Below are positions 42,524 to 48,724 of a stretch of 48,724 nt of DNA, piece by piece (the stretch's first letter is position 1; each line of letters begins with the position of its first letter). Source of the stretch: an uncultured Bacteroidota bacterium (GTDB taxonomy: Bacteria; Bacteroidota; Bacteroidia; Bacteroidales; 4484-276). The stretch is from assembly GCA_903944895.1 (NCBI GenBank), contig CAJATL010000270.1, positions 1 to 48,724 of the forward strand, in the 5' to 3' direction. The position numbers and the translations under genes are program-made. Below the pieces are notes generated by a model. That model searched no databases and was not told where the DNA came from. It worked only from the letters and a program-made list of their open reading frames with translations.

Positions 42524-43606
42524 ATGAAACATATTATCTCAGTAATTATAAATGGCCTTGCACTGGCATTCTTAATTAGTTGCAATGCAAATTCCGGTTC
42601 AGATGGAAATGCAAATTCCTCTAAAAAAAATGCTTCTGATCAGAAACCGGATACTTCAATTGACAAAAACGATGAAATGGTATTTATTCCCGGCGGGACT
42701 TACATGATGGGTGGCGACAACGAGCAGGCATCACCCGATGAACTGCCCAAACATAAAGTTACTGTTGACGGCTTCTGGATGGATATTAGCGAAGTTACCA
42801 ACCTTCAGTTTGCGAAATTTGTTAACGAAACAGGCTACATCACTACAGCAGAGCAAAAACCCGAATGGGAAGAATTGAAGAAAAGCGTTCCTCCCGGCAC
42901 ACCTAAACCTGATGACAGCCAACTTGTGCCAGCCTCCATGATCTTTCTTTCAGCCAATGAACAGGTTAACCTGAACGATTATTCGCAATGGTGGAAATGG
43001 GAAATCGGCGCAAACTGGCGTCAACCGCACGGAACAAAAAGCGATATCAAAGGAAAGGAAAATTACCCGGTGGTTCATATTTCATATTACGATGCGCAGG
43101 CCTACTGCAAATGGGCTGGTAAACGATTACCTACCGAAGCCGAATGGGAATGGGCTGCACGTGGCAAACTCACCGACAATATTTATCCCTGGGGCAATGA
43201 ACCCATCGAAAAAGGAATTCCAAAAGCCAACACCTGGAATGGTGAATTCCCTTCTGAAAATAACCAGTGGGACAATTATTTCTATGCCGCACCGGTAAAA
43301 TCCTTCCGTCCAAACGGCTACGGGCTTTATGATATGGCCGGTAATGTCTGGGAATGGTGTTCCGACTGGTATCATGCGGGATACTATGAAATGGTGAATA
43401 AGCCTGAAGGAATTGTCAATCCTCAAGGACCATCAAATGGTTATGATCCGGAAGAGCCTTATGCGCAAAAGCGAGCCATGCGGGGAGGTTCGTTTTTATG
43501 CAACGATTCGTATTGTTCGGGTTTCAGGGTAGCCCGCCGCATGAAAACCACGCCGGACTCGTCGATGGAACATCTGGGTCTCAGATGTGTAAAAGACAAA
43601 AAATGA
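42524..43606 (+). CDS. Formylglycine-generating enzyme (SUMF1/FGE type) with lipoprotein signal
   Basis: 360 residues. The lipoprotein signal ends at Cys20 (AFLISCNANS). The FGE-sulfatase domain covers ~50-357: FIPGGTYMMGGDNEQASPDELPKHKV, FWMDISEVTNLQFAKFVNETGY, YPVVHISYYDAQAYCKWAGKRLPTEAEWEWAARG and DMAGNVWEWCSDWY. The catalytic segment RGGSFLCNDSYCSGFRVARR keeps both copper-binding cysteines (Cys326, Cys331), and TPDSSMEHLGLRC follows, so this is a true FGE rather than a GldK/GldJ-type or other inactive relative. It oxidises the sulfatase CSPTR cysteine to formylglycine using O2. The export signal is notable because modification usually precedes folding. Divergent from one sulfatase and 3 kb from another. 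Confidence 0.9.
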   Translation: MKHIISVIINGLALAFLISCNANSGSDGNANSSKKNASDQKPDTSIDKNDEMVFIPGGTYMMGGDNEQASPDELPKHKVTVDGFWMDISEVTNLQFAKFVNETGYITTAEQKPEWEELKKSVPPGTPKPDDSQLVPASMIFLSANEQVNLNDYSQWWKWEIGANWRQPHGTKSDIKGKENYPVVHISYYDAQAYCKWAGKRLPTEAEWEWAARGKLTDNIYPWGNEPIEKGIPKANTWNGEFPSENNQWDNYFYAAPVKSFRPNGYGLYDMAGNVWEWCSDWYHAGYYEMVNKPEGIVNPQGPSNGYDPEEPYAQKRAMRGGSFLCNDSYCSGFRVARRMKTTPDSSMEHLGLRCVKDKK

Positions 43607-43617
43607 TTTCGATGCAA

Positions 43618-44802
43618 TTAAAACGCTTCATTGAAGCTGAAATAAAAGCCATTTGAGTTTTCGCCAATTCCATAATCAATACGCAGATTCATCCGCTTGA
43701 CGACTTCAAAACGCAGGCCGATGCCAGCGTTGGGAAGCCAATTGGTAAAACCATCCATTTTTTCAGCAACCGAACCTGTCCCCGCCCATACAACAAAACC
43801 AAATGGCCCATACATATCACCACGGCTGTTTGGACTATTTCTGCCAAACATGTGCCGGTATTCGGTAATCATGAAAACCGATGAATAATCGCGGTATCGG
43901 CCCCAGGTGTAGCCCCGCAGGTCAAAAGGTGTTCCAACCATCGAAAGTTCAGTCCATGGAACGTCTTGATAACTGGTTCGTGCTTTTACCTGCCAGGCAA
44001 TGGTGCGGCCTTTTCTTATTATTTGAGCATATTGCCTGTAATCCAGTTCATAAACCTGAAATTCACTGTTGTCGCTTCTGAGTTTTCCATAGCTGGTGCC
44101 TGCAAGTTCAAGCAGCATTCCTTTGTAGGCGTTTTCCGGAAAGTCGCGGCTGTCGTATCTCAACACCAAACCAAACCCCGAATTATATACCTCCGAACCG
44201 TGAAGCAGGTAGTTCGAATCGGCTGCCATTACCGGATTTACCTCGGAAGAAACAGTGCTGTTATTATCATAATTGATCCCAACATAAAAATTTGGCATCA
44301 CCATGTAGGCGATTTTAAATTTGAGCTGCTTCCAGTTCCGGTGATAGGCTGTGGTAGTGTCTGATTCAGGTGTGTAGCGACCTTTATCATAACCAACACC
44401 CCAGTAATTATCCGGCATGTTTTTATTCCAGTATTCCCCGGTAATTCTCAGTTTATCACTTAAACCATAAATATTAGCGCGGATGCTCACCAGGAGCGAT
44501 CCGTTGGTGCTGTATCCAAAAGAAAAAGGAATGGTTGAGCGGGAAAGCAGTTTATCCTCCGGGCTTATTTTGAAGGTGTACAATCCTCCCACGGTAAGCA
44601 TTACTGAGGTTTCAGGAGTGTAGGATGGAGCCGCAAAGGGTGTAAGTGTTGACCTGCCACGTGCAATCTTCCAGTTATTAATGGAATCCATCCTTTGAAG
44701 GAAGTTTTTCTTCTGATGCGTCGAATCTGCCGGTTGCGAAAACAGATTTGCAGTGAGTACGAACACTGCAAGTATAATTGAAGATATGATTCTTAAATTC
44801 AT
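43618..44802 (-). CDS. BamA/TamA-like outer-membrane beta-barrel protein
   Basis: 394 residues with signal peptide MNLRIISSIILAVFVLTANLFSQ. There are no POTRA domains; the whole mature chain looks like a 16-strand Omp85 barrel with alternating strands (VMLTVGGLYTFKIS, YDSRDFPENAYKGMLLELAGTSYG, GTPFDLRGYTWGRYRD with the RGY-type loop motif, LRFEVVKRMNLRIDYGIG) and ends in Phe (FSFNEAF), as barrels do. Such short proteins are annotated as surface antigen D15-like. Function unknown; convergent with the FGE gene at an 11-base gap. Confidence 0.8.
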   Translation of the reverse strand: MNLRIISSIILAVFVLTANLFSQPADSTHQKKNFLQRMDSINNWKIARGRSTLTPFAAPSYTPETSVMLTVGGLYTFKISPEDKLLSRSTIPFSFGYSTNGSLLVSIRANIYGLSDKLRITGEYWNKNMPDNYWGVGYDKGRYTPESDTTTAYHRNWKQLKFKIAYMVMPNFYVGINYDNNSTVSSEVNPVMAADSNYLLHGSEVYNSGFGLVLRYDSRDFPENAYKGMLLELAGTSYGKLRSDNSEFQVYELDYRQYAQIIRKGRTIAWQVKARTSYQDVPWTELSMVGTPFDLRGYTWGRYRDYSSVFMITEYRHMFGRNSPNSRGDMYGPFGFVVWAGTGSVAEKMDGFTNWLPNAGIGLRFEVVKRMNLRIDYGIGENSNGFYFSFNEAF

Positions 44803-45292
44803 TGCCTTTTTTGCTGTAAAATTAATTATTTTAAGTTCACAGGCACACCGCCATCATGCTATCCAAATATTATGGATTAATCCGGAAAAAAAGGTATCCT
44901 GCCAAAAATAAATATCAAAATATTTATTTAATGAATTGGTTATCTATTCTTTAGTTAATATGTTACAAACTTCATTAACCTCAATTTTCCAGGAATTTTG
45001 AATAACAGAAATTTGGATTTTCAAACAGATACCGGATAATTACTTAGTTGTAAGTATGGTTGATCACCGTTAGTAAGCATAATTTTGCCTTTTATTTTTA
45101 ATGCAGGTTTAACTGATTGCTTTTATTGAATTTGGAGCGCTGAATTCACAAAAACTGGCGTTTGATTGCATGAAGACAATAATCGGATTTTAGTAAAAAA
45201 AAATTGACTACTATTGATCAGTTTTTGATCACAACATTAAAAGAATTAACAATTTAACATTAATAACTTAACATTCAATAATTTAAAGAAAA
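44803..45292. other. Intergenic region, 490 bp
   Basis: AT-rich. A TAATTTTGC -7 element stands at 45080-45088 with a TTG 17 bases upstream (45060-45062), pointing toward the 45293 gene over a ~200-base leader. Nothing else was recognised. Confidence 0.5.
45080..45088 (+). promoter_or_regulatory. -7 promoter element upstream of the 45293 gene
   Basis: TAATTTTGC matches TAnnTTTGC exactly; it implies an unusually long 5' leader of about 200 bases. Confidence 0.5.
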
Positions 45293-45958
45293 ATGAAGAA
45301 GTTCATTATTTTATTTTTTATGGGATTTTGCATTTCTGCCTATGCCCAGGTTGACCGCGACCAGCTCAGTCTGGATATCAGTAAGGCTGATGCAGCAAAC
45401 ACCGAAAAACTCAAAGCATTTATCTGGAAACGAGCGTCAGTGGCGCTGGTGGATGGCCAGGAAAAACTTTCAACCCTCACCGAATTCAGTTTCAACGAAA
45501 AAGGTGAAATCCAGACAAAGAATATCGACGCCAAAACTACCGTAAAACAAAAACCAGGTATCAGAGGTGCGATCCAAAAAAATGCCGCCGAAGAAAGTCT
45601 GGATTACGTGGCAAAAGCCCTGGATTTATCACTTGGTTACGCCTTCATGACAAAAGGACAACTCATCGATTTTTTTGGTAAGGCAGAAATCACCGAAAAG
45701 GATGGCATTATCACAGCCACAGCTAAAGATGTGCAGGTTAAAGGAGATGTGGTAACCCTGAAAATTGAGTCGTCCACGAAACTCTTTATCGAAAAAAGCT
45801 TCTCAAGTTTACTTGGAAAAGATGCGATAAGCGGAGCATTTCAATATGCCAAATTCAGTTCTGGAATCAGCCATGGCACTACATCAGTGCTGAATTTACC
45901 CGCCAAAAAAGCTGTGATAAAATCCGAAAATAAAGATTATTCGCAAAGAGTGCAATAA
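45293..45958 (+). CDS. Exported hypothetical protein
   Basis: 221 residues. Signal peptide MKKFIILFFMGFCISAYAQ, then a helical segment (DRDQLSLDISKADAANTEKLKAFIWKR). The remainder alternates beta strands (LSTLTEFSFNEKGEIQTKNIDAKTTVKQ, IITATAKDVQVKGDVVTLKIESSTKL). No family is recognised. A role in the envelope is likely from the signal. It has a long leader and stands alone between the BamA-like and small-barrel genes. Confidence 0.65.
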   Translation: MKKFIILFFMGFCISAYAQVDRDQLSLDISKADAANTEKLKAFIWKRASVALVDGQEKLSTLTEFSFNEKGEIQTKNIDAKTTVKQKPGIRGAIQKNAAEESLDYVAKALDLSLGYAFMTKGQLIDFFGKAEITEKDGIITATAKDVQVKGDVVTLKIESSTKLFIEKSFSSLLGKDAISGAFQYAKFSSGISHGTTSVLNLPAKKAVIKSENKDYSQRVQ

Positions 45959-46038
45959 TTAGCCCAATTTTTGTTTGTTAATACTTAAAAAAGGATCAAG
46001 CATCAATTTCTTTTTCACGTACAATTATAATGAATACT

Positions 46039-46046
46039 TATCTTTG
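46039..46046 (+). promoter_or_regulatory. -7 promoter element of the small outer-membrane barrel gene
   Basis: TATCTTTG matches TAnnTTTG, 30 bases before the ATG at 46077. Confidence 0.65.
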
Positions 46047-46076
46047 TGATTAATCAATAATTTAAATTTTACAACA

Positions 46077-46628
46077 ATGAAACAATTTTTTATGATTCTG
46101 ACCATAGTGTTCTGCACAGCTTACGCATGGTCTCAAGAAAGCGTCGTAACTGTATCAGGAGGTTACTCTTTTGCCAATATCGAAGATACCGACCTTAAAA
46201 CCAGTGGTTGGCGGATAAACGGTTCGTACGAGTTTAACCCTTTAGGAGGCGAATGGGCTTATGGAATTTCGATGGGTTACATCGACCTTAAAGGATCAAT
46301 CGAAACACTAACATCTCCGGTTGATTATCGAATCCAAACCATGCCAATCTATTTCGCACCCAAATACTTATTTGGAAACAACACCTTCAAAGGCTTTATT
46401 AAAGGTGCACTTGGATTTCAAAAATCATGGTTTGAGCGAAAAGGCAACGCTGCCATATTAACTGATGTTGACATGGGAGTTTATGTTGGAGGTGGCGTTG
46501 GCGCTTCATATAATTTTAATGAACAGCTTTTTTTAAACCTCGAATACGAATTAGCCTGGATGACCAATAGCTTTTACAAAGATGGCCTGATGAATTCGGC
46601 GATGGTTGGTGTTGGTTTCAGGTTTTAA
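46077..46628 (+). CDS. Small outer-membrane beta-barrel protein
   Basis: 183 residues with a signal peptide ending AYAWSQ. The mature part is an eight-strand barrel pattern of the OmpX/OmpW-like porin_OMP group (VVTVSGGYSFANIED, GWRINGSYEFNPLGG, EWAYGISMGYIDLKGS, TFKGFIKGALGFQKSW, GVYVGGGVGASYNFN) and ends GVGFRF with the terminal Phe needed for barrel assembly. Ligand or role unknown. It precedes the second sulfatase by 29 bases and may be co-transcribed with it. Confidence 0.8.
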   Translation: MKQFFMILTIVFCTAYAWSQESVVTVSGGYSFANIEDTDLKTSGWRINGSYEFNPLGGEWAYGISMGYIDLKGSIETLTSPVDYRIQTMPIYFAPKYLFGNNTFKGFIKGALGFQKSWFERKGNAAILTDVDMGVYVGGGVGASYNFNEQLFLNLEYELAWMTNSFYKDGLMNSAMVGVGFRF

Positions 46629-46657
46629 TTTTTTTTTACAAACATTTAATTCTGGTT

Positions 46658-48724
46658 ATGAAAATACATATTAATAAAACTATAGGATTGACGCTGCTAG
46701 CGCCCACAGCGATGTTAGGGCAACTTGCAGCACAGGACCGGACGACGCTTCCCATCAGGGAACCTATTCGTCCCACCTACAAAGAACTTGATGTGCGTAA
46801 TGCAACTGCTCCTGCGCGGTTTGAAGTAAAAGCGCCAAAAGGCGCTCCCAATGTTGTTATTGTTTTAATTGATGACATGGGCTTTGGTGTTTCGGAAAGT
46901 TTTGGAGGGCCGGTTGCAACACCGAGCATGAACAAATTGGCTGATAACGGATTGAGGTACAACCGTTTTCATACAACAGCACTTTGTTCTCCTACCCGTG
47001 TTGCCTTACTTACCGGTTATAACCACCACAGTAACAATGCAGGTTCGATTATGGAAACAGGGACAACGTTTCCAGGAAATACCGGTGTTAGACCACAATC
47101 CATTACTCCAATGGCAGAAGTATTACGGCAGAATGGATACAATACGGCCGCCTTTGGTAAATATCATGAAACACCACCATGGGAAATATCAAATTCGGGT
47201 CCTTTTGACCGATGGCCAACACATTCGGGATTTGAGAAATTCTACGGCTTTATCGGTGGCGAAACCAACCAATGGGCACCACTGATTTACGACGGGGTTA
47301 CTTTGATCGAAACTCCCGAAGATCCAGATTATCACTTTACCACCGATATGACCAACCAGGCCATTTCGTGGGTTCGCTATCAGCAGGCGCTCACACCTGA
47401 CAAGCCATTTTTTATGTATTTCGCGCCAGGGGCAACCCATGCACCTCATCATGTTCCTAAAGCATGGATCGAAAAATACAAAGGGAAATTTGACCAGGGT
47501 TGGGACAAAATTCGTCAGGAAACCCTGGATCGCCAGATCAAACTCGGCATTGTACCTCCTGGCACCAAACTGGCGCCAAAACCCACCGATATCAAAGACT
47601 GGGAAACACTTTCGGCTGACGAAAAGAAACTGTTTACCCGCCAGATGGAAGTGTATGCAGGATTTGCCGAACAAACCGATTATGAAGTGGGAAGACTCAT
47701 TTCGACCATCGAAAAACTTGGCATAATGGACAATACGGTCATCATATTCATAGCCGGAGATAATGGTGCAAGCGCTGAAGGGCAAATGAACGGAATGTAT
47801 AGTGAAATGACATTTTTCAGTGGAGTACCCGAAACTGTTCCCGATATGTTGAAGCATTATGACGAATGGGGCTCTGCGAGTACTTATCCGCACTTTGCCG
47901 CCGGTTGGGCCGTTGCAATGGATGCACCTTTTTCGTACACCAAACAGGTGGCTTCTGATTTCGGAGGTACACGAAACGGGATGATTATTCAGTGGCCGGC
48001 AGGTATCAAAGCTAAAGGAGAAATTCGTTCACAGTTTAGTCATGTCATCGACATTACTCCTACCATTTTCGAAATTACACAAATACCAGCACCAAAAATG
48101 GTTAATGGCATCGAACAAGATCCGATTGAAGGAACCAGCCTGGCTTACACTTTTAATGATGCAGGTGCATCCGAGCAACACAAAGTGCAATATTTCGAAA
48201 TGTTTGGTAACCGTGGAATATATAAGGATGGCTGGTTTGCACGAACCATCCACAGACCGGCATGGAAATTAAAACCACTCAATACGCTGCAGGAAGATAA
48301 GTGGGAGTTGTACAACACCAGCAAGGATTTCAGCCTGGCCAACGATCTGGCAACACAAAACCCTGACCAGCTAAAAGGTCTGCAAGATTTGTTTATGGCA
48401 GAAGCCGAAAAATACCATGTACTCCCAATTGATGACCGTTTGTTGGAAAGAACCAATGCTGCTTTGATGGGCAGGCCAACGGTTATGGGCGAAAGAAGCA
48501 CTGTAACTTATGGAGAGGGAATGAAAGGAATGGGCGTTGATGTGTTTATTGACCTCAGAAGTACCTCATACACCATCACTGCAGAAGTTGCGGTGGATGC
48601 CGGTGGAAACGGCGTTATTGTATGTCAGGGTGGACGTTTTGGCGGTCTTTCATTTTATATGAAGAACGGAAAACCTGCATTTAGCTACAATTATCTGGGC
48701 CTGGAATCGACCGAAATAATCGCC
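46658..48724 (+). CDS. Arylsulfatase (S1, AtsA-like), 3' end outside window
   Basis: 689 codons are open to the window edge without a stop. The start ATG at 46658 opens a signal-like peptide (MKIHINKTIGLTLLAPTAML...LAAQ). The following LPIREPIRPTYKELDVRNAT and APKGAPNVVIVLIDDMGFG match the N-terminus of the long AtsA-like sulfatases, with metal Asp72/Asp73. The formylglycine motif CSPTR is at 110-114. AFGKYHETPPWE, MYFAPGATHAPHHVP and AGDNGASAEGQMNG are the active-site loops. It is a paralogue of the 39940-42363 sulfatase. No lipobox, so it is free in the periplasm or exported. It needs the FGE encoded at 42524 for activation. Confidence 0.92.
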   Translation, partial: MKIHINKTIGLTLLAPTAMLGQLAAQDRTTLPIREPIRPTYKELDVRNATAPARFEVKAPKGAPNVVIVLIDDMGFGVSESFGGPVATPSMNKLADNGLRYNRFHTTALCSPTRVALLTGYNHHSNNAGSIMETGTTFPGNTGVRPQSITPMAEVLRQNGYNTAAFGKYHETPPWEISNSGPFDRWPTHSGFEKFYGFIGGETNQWAPLIYDGVTLIETPEDPDYHFTTDMTNQAISWVRYQQALTPDKPFFMYFAPGATHAPHHVPKAWIEKYKGKFDQGWDKIRQETLDRQIKLGIVPPGTKLAPKPTDIKDWETLSADEKKLFTRQMEVYAGFAEQTDYEVGRLISTIEKLGIMDNTVIIFIAGDNGASAEGQMNGMYSEMTFFSGVPETVPDMLKHYDEWGSASTYPHFAAGWAVAMDAPFSYTKQVASDFGGTRNGMIIQWPAGIKAKGEIRSQFSHVIDITPTIFEITQIPAPKMVNGIEQDPIEGTSLAYTFNDAGASEQHKVQYFEMFGNRGIYKDGWFARTIHRPAWKLKPLNTLQEDKWELYNTSKDFSLANDLATQNPDQLKGLQDLFMAEAEKYHVLPIDDRLLERTNAALMGRPTVMGERSTVTYGEGMKGMGVDVFIDLRSTSYTITAEVAVDAGGNGVIVCQGGRFGGLSFYMKNGKPAFSYNYLGLESTEIIA

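Noticed and set aside
47189-47893. 234-codon minus-strand open frame
   Set aside because: It is the shadow of the partial sulfatase, whose CSPTR and active-site motifs are read on the plus strand without a stop to the window edge.

Overview
This window comes from a member of the Bacteroidota, most likely a free-living or marine/sediment Bacteroidales- or Marinilabiliales-like lineage. The signs are type IX secretion (T9SS) type A sorting domains, DUF6340, DUF4294, DUF6051 and DUF2007 family proteins, LysM/type-1 periplasmic-binding fusions, large secreted glycoside hydrolases and sulfatases, and repeated use of the Bacteroidota -7 promoter element TAnnTTTG. That element occurs at sensible distances before at least fourteen genes and was used to choose several starts. 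The species cannot be named from the sequence alone.

Layout. 1-3.1 kb: the 3' end of a T9SS cargo gene, a 5' remnant of a group II intron, an AAA/DUF4143 ATPase with its own promoter, and an orphan T9SS sorting domain that still has its terminator. 3.2-7.2 kb: a secreted GH101/GH129-like hydrolase, a MITE-like element and a VOC lipoprotein. 7.3-9.5 kb: a tandem duplication of a degenerate histidine-kinase gene including its promoter and leader. 9.6-20.2 kb: a secreted hypothetical protein, two secreted six-hairpin glycosidases, a DUF6340 lipoprotein, a DUF2007 protein, an EamA transporter and a DUF6051 hydrolase. 20.2-22.7 kb: tRNA-Leu(UAG) with a terminator, then an intact IS1634-family element bounded by inverted repeats and a 54-bp target duplication. 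22.7-27.9 kb: a two-gene set, a T9SS cargo protein and a 1462-residue clan-A glycosidase carrying five copies of a discoidin-like module.

28.5-36.4 kb is conserved core: tig-clpP-clpX (folding and proteolysis), a DUF4294 protein, and an operon-like pair of guaA and a LysM/periplasmic-binding protein on the minus strand. 36.6-39.7 kb: a Fur/PerR-type regulator, a DUF454 membrane protein and bacterioferritin form a tight iron/oxidative-stress operon behind a 25-bp near-perfect palindrome. A second, complete copy of the MITE and nhaA follow. 39.9-48.7 kb: a sulfatase locus with two CSPTR-type sulfatases (the second runs off the window), a lipoprotein formylglycine-generating enzyme with both catalytic cysteines, a BamA/TamA-like barrel, a small outer-membrane barrel and an unknown exported protein.

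The genes fit a polysaccharide-degrading, at least periodically oxygen-exposed bacterium. Exported hydrolases and sulfatases strip glycans, and FGE would activate the sulfatases. The most novel observations are the pair of MITE-like elements with 17-bp terminal repeats and 12-bp target duplications, the complementary decay of the duplicated kinases, the VDEQ discoidin-like module, and the 7-nt periodic arrays that begin at the guaA stop codon.
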